Source: an uncultured Lachnospiraceae bacterium
Lineage (GTDB): Bacteria; Bacillota; Clostridia; Lachnospirales; Lachnospiraceae
Assembly: GCA_910586705.1 (NCBI GenBank)
Contig: CAJUJK010000009.1
Span: 62,001-126,000 of the forward strand
Length of the DNA: 64,000 nucleotides
Direction: 5' to 3'
Positions within the stretch are counted from its first letter, which is position 1. Each line of letters begins with the position of its first letter. This document shows, piece by piece, positions 26,703-35,549 of this stretch. The notes below the pieces were generated by a model that was given only the letters and a program-made list of their open reading frames with translations, was not told where the DNA came from and searched no databases. The translations under genes were made by a program, and so were the position numbers.

Positions 26703-27398
26703 GTGAAAGTTTCCATTATAACACCATGCCTAAACAGTGTCGGTACGATACGGCAGACTATGGAGAGCGTGCTGGACCAGACATATAAAGACATCGAATA
26801 CATAGTTGTGGACGGCGGTTCCGATGACGGCACGCAGGAGCTGATCAGGGAGTATCAGCCTAAATTCCGGGGCAGGATCAGATATGTCAGTGAGAAGGAC
26901 AAGGGAATCTACGATGCCATGAATAAAGGCATTAGGATGTCACATGGCAGACTGATTGGCATTATCAACAGTGATGATTACTATGAGCCTGATGCGGTGG
27001 AAAATGCGGTTACACATATGACTGCGGACAGATATCAGGTGGTTTATGGTTATTGCAGGGTATTCAATAATCGTCAGGTGGTAGATGTTTTAAAAAATAG
27101 TCATCAGGATCTGGCAGACCAGATGATACCGCATCCTGCCTGTTTTGTAACCAGAAATGTGTATTGCGATTTTGGCATGTTTTTAAAAACCTTCAGGATT
27201 GCGAATGATTATGAGCTGATGTGCAGACTTTATAAATCCGGCGAAGTAAAGTTTATACAAATCAGGAGGATACTTGCAAATTTCAGGATGGGCGGCACCT
27301 GCAGCAATGTGGAACGGATGGAACGGGAAAATGCAATCATAGCGTATTATCACAGGATGATATCTTTTAAGGACATGCTGGGGAGGATGCTGCTGTAA
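26703..27398 (+). CDS. glycosyltransferase family 2
   Basis: This 231-residue enzyme starts at GTG 26703 with GGAGG ideally spaced. Motifs are VSIITPCLNSVGTIRQTMES, IVVDGGSDDGTQELIREY, KGIYDAMNKGIRMSHGRL and the metal site GIINSDDYY near residue 94, then HPACFVTRNVYCDFG on the acceptor side. This is the short WcaA-like branch of GT2, often adding a hexose or deoxyhexose early in repeat-unit assembly. It lies between a LicD gene and another GT2. Confidence 0.88.
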   Translation: MKVSIITPCLNSVGTIRQTMESVLDQTYKDIEYIVVDGGSDDGTQELIREYQPKFRGRIRYVSEKDKGIYDAMNKGIRMSHGRLIGIINSDDYYEPDAVENAVTHMTADRYQVVYGYCRVFNNRQVVDVLKNSHQDLADQMIPHPACFVTRNVYCDFGMFLKTFRIANDYELMCRLYKSGEVKFIQIRRILANFRMGGTCSNVERMERENAIIAYYHRMISFKDMLGRMLL

Positions 27399-27471
27399 TC
27401 ATTTTTACTGCCCAAAACAGATACTGCCGGGTGAAAGGAAAAGCCAGAGGACAATTAAGGAAGGCGCGGAT

Positions 27472-28665
27472 ATGAAATTGAGAAACAGTCTGAGTGTTAT
27501 AGTTACTGTATATAATTGTGACCAGTACATACAGAGATGTCTGGACAGCCTGACGGGTCAGACATACAGCGAATTTGAGATAGTTATAGTAGATGATGGA
27601 TCAATGGACGGTTCCGCAGACATATGTGACGAATTTGCGGGAAAAAGAGCAAATGTGCACGTGATTCACAAGGTGAATGGAGGAACTGTTTCTGCGAGAA
27701 TGGCAGGAATAGAGGCGGCATCCGGGGAGATCGTCGGTTTCATAGATGGAGATGACTGGGTTGATCCGGAGTTTTGTGCCTGTCTGCTGCAGCCATTTCA
27801 GGAAAATAACGACATTGACGTGGTTTCGTCGGGACTTTCCTTTGAGTATGTTCGCGATGTGCAAAAAAATTATGTGCTGACAGACGGGGTGAAACCGGGA
27901 CTGTATACGGGAGAGGCACTGAGAAGCCGGGTGCTTCCTAATTTAGTCTGTGATTATGAGAAGGATTCGTTCGCGATTACGACGTCTGTTTGTTGTAAAA
28001 TGCTTAAAAGAAGCATTGCACTGGAAGCCATGGTGAGTATGGACGAGGGGCTGACTTTCGGGGAAGACGGCGTGTATGTATTGGCGGTATTATTGAAAGC
28101 CGGTAGTGTTTTTGTGCTGGATCAGGCATATTACCATTATGAACAGCATGAGGCATCCCAGAATTATAAATACGGGATGAAGTCATACGAACAGTTAAGC
28201 AGACTGCAACAGTGCATGGCGAAAATAGCAAAGGATGCAGATATGTATCAGGTGCTGAAACTGCAGATAGATTATTATATGAAAACGTATTTAAGAAAAA
28301 TTGCGATGTGTGTGTATGATATAAATGAAGACGGAAGAGTGTATTTGTTTCCGGCAGACAAGGTAGCTCCGGGCAGCCGGGTGCTGGTTCACGGAGCAGG
28401 TAAGGTTGGACAGCAGTATATCAAATATATTGCGAGGACGCGAAAATATGATCTGGCAGCGTGGACAGATAAAAACGAGAAGAGAGAATTTGTTGATATA
28501 TATATACCTTGTTCTATAAAGGAAATACCTTTGTTCCAATATGATTATATCATTTTGGCGGCGGCAGGCGAGAACGTTCTGGAACAAATGAAAGAGGATG
28601 TCTGTAAATATAATATATCGGGAAAAAAGATTGTGGCGGTAAAACCTGTCTCGTACAAAATTTAA
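27472..28665 (+). CDS. glycosyltransferase family 2 with C-terminal Rossmann-like module
   Basis: The 397-residue protein has a GT2 domain, residues 1-230: LSVIVTVYNCDQYIQRCLDS, IVIVDDGSMDGSADICDEFA, VSARMAGIEAASGEIVGFI with metal site DGDDWVDPEF, and GEDGVYVLAVLLKAG. A linker leads to a Rossmann-like module from about residue 300: SRVLVHGAGKVGQQYIKYI, AWTDKNEKR, YDYIILAAAGENVLEQM. Start ATG 27472 has AGGAAGG upstream. The module probably binds a nucleotide or mediates docking; its function is not established. The gene is in the same run as its neighbours. Confidence 0.88.
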   Translation: MKLRNSLSVIVTVYNCDQYIQRCLDSLTGQTYSEFEIVIVDDGSMDGSADICDEFAGKRANVHVIHKVNGGTVSARMAGIEAASGEIVGFIDGDDWVDPEFCACLLQPFQENNDIDVVSSGLSFEYVRDVQKNYVLTDGVKPGLYTGEALRSRVLPNLVCDYEKDSFAITTSVCCKMLKRSIALEAMVSMDEGLTFGEDGVYVLAVLLKAGSVFVLDQAYYHYEQHEASQNYKYGMKSYEQLSRLQQCMAKIAKDADMYQVLKLQIDYYMKTYLRKIAMCVYDINEDGRVYLFPADKVAPGSRVLVHGAGKVGQQYIKYIARTRKYDLAAWTDKNEKREFVDIYIPCSIKEIPLFQYDYIILAAAGENVLEQMKEDVCKYNISGKKIVAVKPVSYKI

Positions 28666-28680
28666 ATTCGGGAGAAAACA

Positions 28681-29823
28681 TTGAATCGTCTGTGCATTTA
28701 TCTGACCTACAACAAAGAAAAGAAACTGTATGACTACATAGGCAGGGTACTGCAGTCCCTGCGGGAATGCTGTCAGAAGGTCTGTCTGGTCTGCAATTAT
28801 GACCGCATAGAAGAAGGGCAGGAATATGCGAGATCCTATGCGGATCAAATTTTTTGCCGGGAAAACAGAGGCTATGATTCCGGCGCGTATAAGGACATGC
28901 TCTGCAGGTATCTTGGCTGGGATGAAGTGGAAAAGTATGATGAGATTATTTTGGCGAATGATTCGTTCTTTGGCTTTTTTTACCCGCTTCAGGATACCTT
29001 TCGTCTTATGGAACAGGGGGAATGCGACTATTGGGGTATGACGGGGCAGGCGGCGGGCGAGTACAGAAATCCGCTCCGGGAGTTTGACGCGCATATACAT
29101 AGTTACTTTATGGTATTTCGGAAAAATATCATTGAAAGCAAAGCGTTCCGGGATTTCTGGGAAGAACTGGCATATCCGCAGAATTTCAGACAGGCCATAG
29201 TCAATTTTGAACTCGGTATAAATGAACGGTTGAAGGCGTGCGGATTTATCGGGAAATCTTACATAGACCTATATCAAATTCAGCTCGGACGAAATGAGAA
29301 CCCCTGTTACAGCAAGACTTTGGAACTGGTTGAAAAATATCGAATGCCTGTTATGAAAAAGAAATGTCTCTTGGTGAGAAGCGCGGGGTTTGAAGATACG
29401 TTAAGGACGCTTGCTTTTCTGAACCGAGAAAACCTATATCCTGTGGAGTGGATGATCCCGTTTCTGGAGAACCAGTTTTATATTCCGGGAACAGGGGATG
29501 GTGTCTGCAACAGTCTGGAGATTTTTTATCATAACCACCCGGAAGTGTATATTTACGGGACAGGGATGTGCGGAAAGGGGCTTTCCCACTATTTTGCCCA
29601 TAAAGGATGGGAATATAAGGGACACATTGTGACAGATAAGAACAGGACGGATATCCCTGCTTATGACATGGAGGAGGCGGATATCGGGTCAGACACCGGC
29701 ATTGTTATCTCTGTCGTCGATCCCGGGATAGCGGAAGAAATCGCGGCGCATATTGGCGGAAGGTGCAGCCGGGACCAGTTATTTTTTATCTCAGACTGCG
29801 CGGCGATAAGGATGCCGGAATAA
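28681..29823 (+). CDS. RgpF-like rhamnan synthesis protein with C-terminal Rossmann-like module
   Basis: This 380-residue protein probably starts at TTG 28681, which has GGGAG 7 bases upstream; no ATG fits as well. The RgpF pattern is seen in LCIYLTYNKEKKLYDYI, CRENRGYDSGAYKDMLCRYL, DEIILANDSFFGFFYPLQD and the YWGMTGQ and SYFMVFRKN segments. RgpF-type proteins are glycosyltransferases of polyrhamnose and other cell-wall glycans. From about residue 285 a Rossmann-like module follows: VYIYGTGMCGKGLSHYF, IVTDKNRTDIPAYD. No rhamnose-synthesis genes are in the window, so the sugar transferred is unknown. Confidence 0.82.
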   Translation: MNRLCIYLTYNKEKKLYDYIGRVLQSLRECCQKVCLVCNYDRIEEGQEYARSYADQIFCRENRGYDSGAYKDMLCRYLGWDEVEKYDEIILANDSFFGFFYPLQDTFRLMEQGECDYWGMTGQAAGEYRNPLREFDAHIHSYFMVFRKNIIESKAFRDFWEELAYPQNFRQAIVNFELGINERLKACGFIGKSYIDLYQIQLGRNENPCYSKTLELVEKYRMPVMKKKCLLVRSAGFEDTLRTLAFLNRENLYPVEWMIPFLENQFYIPGTGDGVCNSLEIFYHNHPEVYIYGTGMCGKGLSHYFAHKGWEYKGHIVTDKNRTDIPAYDMEEADIGSDTGIVISVVDPGIAEEIAAHIGGRCSRDQLFFISDCAAIRMPE

Positions 29824-29850
29824 GGTGGCAGGAAGGGCGTGGAGATTCAT

Positions 29851-30564
29851 ATGAACATAGCAATGGTGATAGCCGGGGGAAGCGGGAACCGTATGCATCA
29901 GGACATACCGAAACAGTTTCTCACGGTAAATGAAAAGCCGGTCATTATCTATACGCTGGAGGTGTTCCAGCGGCATCCAGCGATAGATGAGGTCGTGGTG
30001 GTCTGTATTGAGGGATGGGAGCAGGTGTTGTGGGCTTATGTGAAGCAGTTTAACCTGACGAAGGTAAGCGCGATCGTAAAAGGCGGAAACTGCGGACAGA
30101 ACTCGATTTACAGAGGGCTCGTGGAGATTGGAAGGGAACATAAGCCGGATGACATCGTACTGGTCCACGACGCGATCAGACCGATGGTATCGGAGGAAAT
30201 CATATCTGACTGCATCAGCAAGACGGTGGAGTACGGTTCCGCCATCGCATGTATTCCGTGTGCGGAAGTGATGCTGGTGACGGAGAATCAGAAAAGTTCC
30301 GGGCAGGTATTTGACAGGGATCATCTGAAGCGTACCCAGACGCCGCAGGGATTCCGTCTGGGCAGGCTCAGGGAGATGCACGAGAAGGCGCTGGCACAGG
30401 GGATCACGGATTCGACGGCGTCCTGTATGCTGGCGATCCAGATGGGCGAGGAAGTCTATTTTTCCAAGGGGTCAGAGAAAAACCTGAAGCTGACTACCGT
30501 GGAGGATATTGATATTTTTAAGGCATTGCTGCTGGCGAAGCGGGCGGAATGGCTCAAAGAATAA
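29851..30564 (+). CDS. IspD/TarI-type cytidylyltransferase (first copy)
   Basis: ATG 29851 has GGAG 6 bases upstream; a GTG at 29839 is less likely. The 237-residue protein has the IspD signature AMVIAGGSGNRMHQDIPKQF, VVVVCIEGWEQ, GGNCGQNSIYRGL, LVHDAIRPMVSEE and FDRDHLKRTQTPQGFRLG. IspD makes CDP-methylerythritol for isoprenoids, but its relatives TarI and Bcs1 make CDP-ribitol. Its position before an SDR and a LicD gene, inside a glycan locus, argues for activation of a polyol phosphate. A second IspD-like gene at 41437 has different partners, so the two may make different CDP-polyols. Confidence 0.82.
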   Translation: MNIAMVIAGGSGNRMHQDIPKQFLTVNEKPVIIYTLEVFQRHPAIDEVVVVCIEGWEQVLWAYVKQFNLTKVSAIVKGGNCGQNSIYRGLVEIGREHKPDDIVLVHDAIRPMVSEEIISDCISKTVEYGSAIACIPCAEVMLVTENQKSSGQVFDRDHLKRTQTPQGFRLGRLREMHEKALAQGITDSTASCMLAIQMGEEVYFSKGSEKNLKLTTVEDIDIFKALLLAKRAEWLKE

Positions 30565-30588
30565 AACGGCTGTGAGGGGATGGTCAGT

Positions 30589-31596
30589 ATGAGGTATCTG
30601 GAATGCGGGGCATATCGTGAGGATGTAGAGACAGCAATCGCGCATACTGTAAATTTTGATGCGTTCAGGAATAAAAGGGTATTGGTTCTTGGCGCGTCGG
30701 GGCTGATCGGTTCTTTTGTCACGGACTGCTTTCTGTATGCGGACGAAAAATATGGCGCGGGCATTACCGTCTACGCGGCGAGCCGGAACGCGGGACAGCT
30801 GGGAAACCGCTTTGGCGGGGAACAGAAGGGGCGTCTGTATTTTATTGAGGCGGATGTGACGGATCTGGATCTGGATCTGCCTTTTGATTTTGTGATCCAT
30901 GCGGCGAGTTACGGGCATCCACAGGCATTCCGGGAAGAGCCTGTGGAAGTGTTCCTGTCCAACGTGACCGGCACGGACAAGGTGATGAAGCTGGCAGGGA
31001 AGAACGGGAAATGCCGTGTATTGTACATATCATCCGGGGAGGCGCAGGAGGCGGTTGACCATCTGACTGCAAGAGCATGTTATCCCATGGGAAAGAAAGC
31101 GGCTGAGACACTGTGTATTTCTTACAATAAGGAGTACGGAACAGACGTGGTCATAGCAAGACCCTGTCATACGTTTGGCGCCAATGTGACGGGCAACGAC
31201 AACAGGGCGTCGGCGCAGTTCATCGCACTGGCGTCTGCCGGAAAGAATATTGAAATGTACAGCGCCGGGGAGCAGCGCCGCAGTTTCTCCTATGTGGCAG
31301 ACTGCGCTTCGGGGCTTTTAACGGTTCTTGCAGGCGGAGAGAGCGGACAGGTATATGGGATATCCTCCGGCGAAAGCTGCACGGTGAGGGCGTTTGCCGA
31401 AGTGTGTGCCGGTCTGGGCGGCAGCCGGGTAGAAATACATCTGCCGTCAGGCACGGAAATAGCGGAGACATCACCGATCAAGGATCAGATTGTGGATAAC
31501 AGCGGGCTGAAAGCGCTGGGATGGCAGGCGGCATTTTCGATTCGGGAAGGGATCGGGAGATCCTTACAGATTATAAAAGAGATGGGCGGGATATAA
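30589..31596 (+). CDS. NAD-dependent epimerase/dehydratase (extended SDR)
   Basis: ATG 30589, 9 bases after GAGGGG, is preferred to ATG 30580. The 335-residue protein has the NAD(P) motif VLVLGASGLIGSFVTDCF near residue 27, FVIHAASYGHP, the active-site YPMGKKAAETLC (Tyr-x-x-x-Lys) and VIARPCHTFGANVT. C-terminal FSYVADCASGLLTVL matches sugar epimerases. It lies 25 bases after the IspD-like gene and one base before a LicD gene. In Bcs1 of Haemophilus an IspD-like and an SDR domain are fused to make CDP-ribitol. A similar joint role is possible, although this SDR looks more like a nucleotide-sugar enzyme. Confidence 0.82.
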   Translation: MRYLECGAYREDVETAIAHTVNFDAFRNKRVLVLGASGLIGSFVTDCFLYADEKYGAGITVYAASRNAGQLGNRFGGEQKGRLYFIEADVTDLDLDLPFDFVIHAASYGHPQAFREEPVEVFLSNVTGTDKVMKLAGKNGKCRVLYISSGEAQEAVDHLTARACYPMGKKAAETLCISYNKEYGTDVVIARPCHTFGANVTGNDNRASAQFIALASAGKNIEMYSAGEQRRSFSYVADCASGLLTVLAGGESGQVYGISSGESCTVRAFAEVCAGLGGSRVEIHLPSGTEIAETSPIKDQIVDNSGLKALGWQAAFSIREGIGRSLQIIKEMGGI

Positions 31597-31597
31597 G

Positions 31598-32806
31598 ATG
31601 GAGTCATATCGGATCAAAAGCATCATAGGTGAAATTGCAGACGGGATTGAGGCGCTGATTGAAAGGAAAGTGATCCGGCAGGATGCTGACGTCATTCTGT
31701 ACGGGCTGGAAAGGCATTCCTTTGCGATGCGGACGATTCTCGCAAATCTGGGATATCACAATATAGAGGGGTACATATCTGACGATGAGGTGTTGGTGGC
31801 GCAGTATCAGTTTGACATCAAAAATTTTGCCTGCCGTTTTCTGAACCGGGAGGAGGACGCGATCAACGTGTGGGGTGTCGAAGAGAGACTTAAACCCTTC
31901 GACGACGGTGCGCTGGTTCTGGTCGCGTCGGAGAAATACGCGGAGGCGAAAAGCAGGCTGGAAGCCTTGGGGTATGAAGAAAACAGGCATTTTTATATTG
32001 TGTATGATTTTGAGGAAAAGGAGCTGGAAGCGCTTTTTGCCGGAAAGAAAAAGATGTCTCTTCCGGAGATACAGCAGACGGAGAAGGAGATACTTGCCTA
32101 TATGGATGGACAATGCAGGAAGCATGGGCTGAGATACTGGGTCTGCGGCGGCACGCTTCTCGGGACAATCCGTCACAAGGGCTTCATACCGTGGGATGAT
32201 GACATTGACATTTTTCTGCCCTGGAGGGACTACCAGAAACTGATAGAGGTATTTGAGGAGACGGAAAACTACAGTATGCTGGGATTTGGCACGTCAGAAG
32301 TAAATGAGTTCCCGGATCCGTTTGCCAAGGTGGTGGATAAAAGAACGCTGATCGATGAAAACATCGGCACAGTCAGGAAGGTAAATCCGTTGTTTATCGA
32401 CGTATTTCCGCTGGTCGGGATGCCGGACGGCGGGGAGGAGAGGAAACTTTTCTTTGCGGGCTATAAGGAGCTGAACCGCAGCATATGGCAGGCTTTTTAC
32501 GCGTCAAACGGAAAGACGGATGTTTTTCCCATGTGGTATGAAAAGCAGAGAGCATATTTGTCCCGGTATGATTTCGACCAGTCTGATTACGTGGGTGTGC
32601 TGGGAACGGCTTACTGGGAGAAGGACTGTACGACCAGACAGGTTTATGAAAAAACCCTGCGTATGCCCTTTGAGGATATGGAAGTGAATGTGGCAGCCGG
32701 TTACAAGGAGTATCTGGATCATCTGTACGGGAGCGACTGGATGCAGATTCCGGAGGAGAGCAAAAGGAAGACGCATCACACGGTAAACGCTTACCGGGAG
32801 AGCTGA
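31598..32806 (+). CDS. LicD family phosphotransferase with N-terminal Rossmann-like module
   Basis: The 402-residue protein starts one base after the SDR stop. A Rossmann-like module (VILYGLERHSFAMRTIL, YISDDEV) covers about 25-110 with a degenerate glycine motif. The LicD domain starts near residue 165: HGLRYWVCGGTLLGTIRHKG and FIPWDDDIDIFLPWRDYQKL with the metal-binding Asp set, then FAKVVDKRT and PLFIDVFPLVGMPD. The end holds NVAAGYKEYLDHLYGSDWM, usual for LicD. It could transfer either phosphocholine or the polyol phosphate made by the preceding IspD-like and SDR genes. Context slightly favours the polyol. Confidence 0.87.
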   Translation: MESYRIKSIIGEIADGIEALIERKVIRQDADVILYGLERHSFAMRTILANLGYHNIEGYISDDEVLVAQYQFDIKNFACRFLNREEDAINVWGVEERLKPFDDGALVLVASEKYAEAKSRLEALGYEENRHFYIVYDFEEKELEALFAGKKKMSLPEIQQTEKEILAYMDGQCRKHGLRYWVCGGTLLGTIRHKGFIPWDDDIDIFLPWRDYQKLIEVFEETENYSMLGFGTSEVNEFPDPFAKVVDKRTLIDENIGTVRKVNPLFIDVFPLVGMPDGGEERKLFFAGYKELNRSIWQAFYASNGKTDVFPMWYEKQRAYLSRYDFDQSDYVGVLGTAYWEKDCTTRQVYEKTLRMPFEDMEVNVAAGYKEYLDHLYGSDWMQIPEESKRKTHHTVNAYRES

Positions 32807-32830
32807 CATAGCAGGATGGGGGGAACAGAA

Positions 32831-33886
32831 ATGATAGAGGCATTGCGGGACATATACAGCCGGCTGGGGGATGCGTTATCCCGGACAATATTTATTGACA
32901 GGCTGGATTACAGTATTACGGGGGAGAACAGCCGGCTTGAGAAAATGATAGACGGGGCGGTGAGAAGCCGGAAGGAATGGAAGGATTTCTGTGGACTTCT
33001 GGAAGATAAGGCAAGGCAGTATGACTTGTATCTGTTTGGCGCCGGTATATGGGGGAGGACGCTGCATCAGGAGACCAAGGAGCGGACAGGCTGGAAAGGG
33101 GTAATAGACAACCAGCCTGCCGGTAAGGCAGTATCCAGTCTGCCTGTTTTTACTTTGGAACAATTCATGGAGCAGTATGACGACCGGGCGGTGGTTGTGA
33201 TTTCCTCCTACAAGAACGGGGAGGAGATGTCTGCGCAGCTTACGGCGGCGGGTGTTCCTGCCAGTAGAATTGTCGATGGGGGAAAGGTGATCTATGATCT
33301 GACGGAAGGCGCCGCCTATTTCGATCTGGAAGCGCTGGGACCGCCGGACCCGGAGGAAATTTTTGCGGACGCGGGAGGATTTGACGGAAAGACGACCGAA
33401 AGGTTTCTGCATTGGTGCGGGGGCAATGGCTATTCTTATTGCTTTGAGGCGGACCGGGCTAACATAGACTCTATCCGCAAAAACCTTGCAGGTTATGGCA
33501 ACTGCGAGATTGTGCCGAAGGCGCTGTGGTCGGAGACGACAGTACTGTCAATGAATATGAAGGGAAGCTGTGGGTCTTCCATTACTGCAGAAACAGGGGA
33601 CGGGGATTTACAGGCAGTCGAAGCGGTCGCTCTGGACGATTTTTATAAGGACATTCCTGTGACGTTTCTGAAGATGGATATTGAGGGCGCAGAGCTCGCG
33701 GCGATACGGGGGGCGCGGCAGATCATTTCAAAACGGCATCCGAAACTTGCCATCAGTATCTATCATAAGCCGGAGGATATTGTGACGCTTCCGCGGCAGA
33801 TTCTCGAGTATTACCCGGGGTATCGGCTCTATCTGCGGCATTATTCTTTTGGATGGTATGATACGGTTTTGTATGCTGTGCCATAG
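32831..33886 (+). CDS. FkbM family methyltransferase with N-terminal Rossmann-like module
   Basis: ATG 32831, 7 bases after a run of six G, is preferred to ATG 32816; the product has 351 residues. The front module lies at about 62-150 (YDLYLFGAGIWGRTLHQ, GVIDNQPAGKAV). The FkbM domain follows with IFADAGGFDGKTTERFLHW near residue 177, FEADRANIDSI, VEAVALDDFYKD and FLKMDIEGAELAAIRGA near 280. The C-terminal YHKPEDIVTLPRQI and YRLYLRHYSFGWYDT repeat the endings of the two-domain FkbM gene at 350-1462 and of the partial gene at the left edge. It probably methylates a glycan hydroxyl. Confidence 0.87.
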   Translation: MIEALRDIYSRLGDALSRTIFIDRLDYSITGENSRLEKMIDGAVRSRKEWKDFCGLLEDKARQYDLYLFGAGIWGRTLHQETKERTGWKGVIDNQPAGKAVSSLPVFTLEQFMEQYDDRAVVVISSYKNGEEMSAQLTAAGVPASRIVDGGKVIYDLTEGAAYFDLEALGPPDPEEIFADAGGFDGKTTERFLHWCGGNGYSYCFEADRANIDSIRKNLAGYGNCEIVPKALWSETTVLSMNMKGSCGSSITAETGDGDLQAVEAVALDDFYKDIPVTFLKMDIEGAELAAIRGARQIISKRHPKLAISIYHKPEDIVTLPRQILEYYPGYRLYLRHYSFGWYDTVLYAVP

Positions 33887-33920
33887 ATGGGAAGAGATCA
33901 GTTGATAGAAAATGCAGTTA

Positions 33921-33936
33921 AGGAGAAGCGAAAATA
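33921..33936 (+). promoter_or_regulatory. SD followed by an ATA codon at the expected choline kinase start
   Basis: AGGAG at 33921-33925 is followed after 8 bases by ATA at 33934, exactly where a start codon is expected. The frame is open from 33922 and holds no ATG, GTG or TTG before 34015. Translation from AUA is usually very poor, so this site may limit choline kinase synthesis. Confidence 0.6.
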
Positions 33937-34827
33937 GATACGATCAATATAGTTAAAAAGGTACTTAATATAAAGGAAGATGAGATTAAAAAGATAGAGG
34001 CGCTGAAAAAGGGGATGACAAATCACTCTTTTCTGGTTACCTGTGCCAGTGGAAAGTATATCGTTCGGATTCCGGGGGAAGGTACGGACCGGCTTATTGA
34101 CAGAAAGGGTGAGGCTGCGGTATATCAAGCCATTGAAGGAAAAGGGATTGGGGACGAAATTGTATTTTTTGATCCGATAAATGGTTATAAAGTGGCGCGC
34201 TTTTTTGAAAACGCACGATGCTGCGATGCATCTGACATGGACGACATACAAAAATGCATGAAAAAGTTGAGAGCATTTCACGATTTGGGTCTGGTTGTTG
34301 AGCGTCAGTTCGATATTTTCGGACAGATTGCATTTTATGAGTCTCTGTGGGACGGTACGCCTTCCGTATATAGCGATTATCAAAAGGTGAAAGAACAGAC
34401 CTTTAGTTTGAGGGAATATATAGAGGCTCATACGGAGAGAAAAGTATTGACGCACATAGATGCGGTTTCAGATAATTTCCTTTTTGTAATGGATGAATTT
34501 GGAAGAGAAGAGATACGTCTGATTGACTGGGAGTATGCGGGTATGCAGGATCCACATGTGGATATTGCCATGTTCTGTGTCTATTCATTTTATGACAGAC
34601 AGCAGGTAGACGAGTTGATTGAGGCATATTTTACGGAAGGATGCAGCAGTGAAATCAGAATAAAGATTTATGCTTATATTTCGGTCTGCGGACTTTTATG
34701 GAGCAATTGGTGTGAATACAAATATAAATTGGGCATTGCGTTTGGTGAGTATGCAGTGCGGCAGTATCAGTACGTCAGGGAATATTATCAAATCGTACAG
34801 GATGAACTGAGGGATGATGATGAATAA
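33934..34827 (+). CDS. LicA-like choline kinase, apparent ATA start
   Basis: The kinase would phosphorylate choline (or ethanolamine) with ATP. Motifs are LTHIDAVSDNFLF near residue 170 (Brenner-type catalytic loop, H-x-D-x4-N) and RLIDWEYAGMQDPHVDIAMF (Mg-binding Asp), typical of LicA. The segment before ATG 34015, reading VKKVLNIKEDEIKKIEALKK and then GMTNHSFLV, is the normal N-terminal start of this family, so the ATG at 34015 would remove a needed part. The SD-positioned codon is ATA at 33934, giving 297 residues. Either AUA is used weakly, or the start was lost by a G-to-A change. The gene overlaps the LicC-like gene by 8 bases. Confidence 0.85.
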   Translation: MDTINIVKKVLNIKEDEIKKIEALKKGMTNHSFLVTCASGKYIVRIPGEGTDRLIDRKGEAAVYQAIEGKGIGDEIVFFDPINGYKVARFFENARCCDASDMDDIQKCMKKLRAFHDLGLVVERQFDIFGQIAFYESLWDGTPSVYSDYQKVKEQTFSLREYIEAHTERKVLTHIDAVSDNFLFVMDEFGREEIRLIDWEYAGMQDPHVDIAMFCVYSFYDRQQVDELIEAYFTEGCSSEIRIKIYAYISVCGLLWSNWCEYKYKLGIAFGEYAVRQYQYVREYYQIVQDELRDDDE

Positions 34828-35530
34828 GGTGAAGAGAGCCATTATCATGGCTGCAGGTGTCGGGGAACGTATGAAACCAGTCACGTTACATACACCGAAG
34901 CCACTGGTGAGGATAAATGGGGTCCGGCTGATTGATACAGTGATTCAAAGCCTGCATAGGAATGGAATAACAGAAATATATGTCGTGACAGGCTATTTGA
35001 GGGAACAATTTGCGTGTCTGGAGGAAGAGTATCCCGGATTAAAGCTGATTGAGAATCCTTATTATTCTGGATACAATAATATCTCATCACTTTATGTGGC
35101 AAGGGATTATATAGAAGATGCCATGATTCTGGACGGTGACCTGCTGATCCGGAACCCGGACGTGCTGCAGCCGTTTTTTGATCATTCCGGGTATAACGCG
35201 GTATGGACCGATGAGTATACGGACGAATGGCTGATGACTGTGCATGACGGGGTTGTGACAGGCTGCAGCAGAGACGGGGGAAAGCGCGGGTGGCAGCTTT
35301 TCAGCATTTCGCGCTGGAACGCGGAAGACGGGAGAAGGCTGGCGGCGCATCTGGAGAGGGAATTTGGCAGGGAAAAGAGCAGGGGACTGTATTGGGATGA
35401 CATTGCCATGTTCCGCTATCCGGCGGAATACAAGCTTGGTATATACCAGATGAAGCGGGGTGATGTGACCGAGGTTGACAGTCTGGAGGAACTGATTGCT
35501 CTGGATGAAAGTTACAGAAAATATTTGTGA
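34820..35530 (+). CDS. LicC-like CTP:phosphocholine cytidylyltransferase
   Basis: Of three adjacent in-frame ATG (34814, 34817, 34820), the last is 6 bases after GAGGG, giving 236 residues. The protein starts VKRAIIMAAGVGERMKPVTL with TPKPLVRINGVRLIDT, the nucleotidyltransferase signature. YYSGYNNISSLYVARDYIED and the metal-binding AMILDGDLLI are characteristic of LicC, which makes CDP-choline from phosphocholine and CTP. The C-terminal YWDDIAMF and DVTEVDSLEELIALD also fit. It lies between a choline kinase and a BCCT transporter, so a CDP-choline product for LicD is well supported. Confidence 0.88.
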   Translation: MNKVKRAIIMAAGVGERMKPVTLHTPKPLVRINGVRLIDTVIQSLHRNGITEIYVVTGYLREQFACLEEEYPGLKLIENPYYSGYNNISSLYVARDYIEDAMILDGDLLIRNPDVLQPFFDHSGYNAVWTDEYTDEWLMTVHDGVVTGCSRDGGKRGWQLFSISRWNAEDGRRLAAHLEREFGREKSRGLYWDDIAMFRYPAEYKLGIYQMKRGDVTEVDSLEELIALDESYRKYL

Positions 35531-35549
35531 GGGACGGGAGTGACTACAT

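Noticed and set aside
30589..31596. SDR as the final reductase of CDP-3,6-dideoxyhexose (abequose/paratose synthase).
   Set aside because: Possible, but it is wedged between IspD-like and LicD genes 20 kb from rfbG, so a polyol or other nucleotide-sugar role fits the context better.
32816..32831. Run of six G near 32818 as another switch.
   Set aside because: It is short, lies upstream of the preferred start, and works as an SD; changes would not alter the frame.
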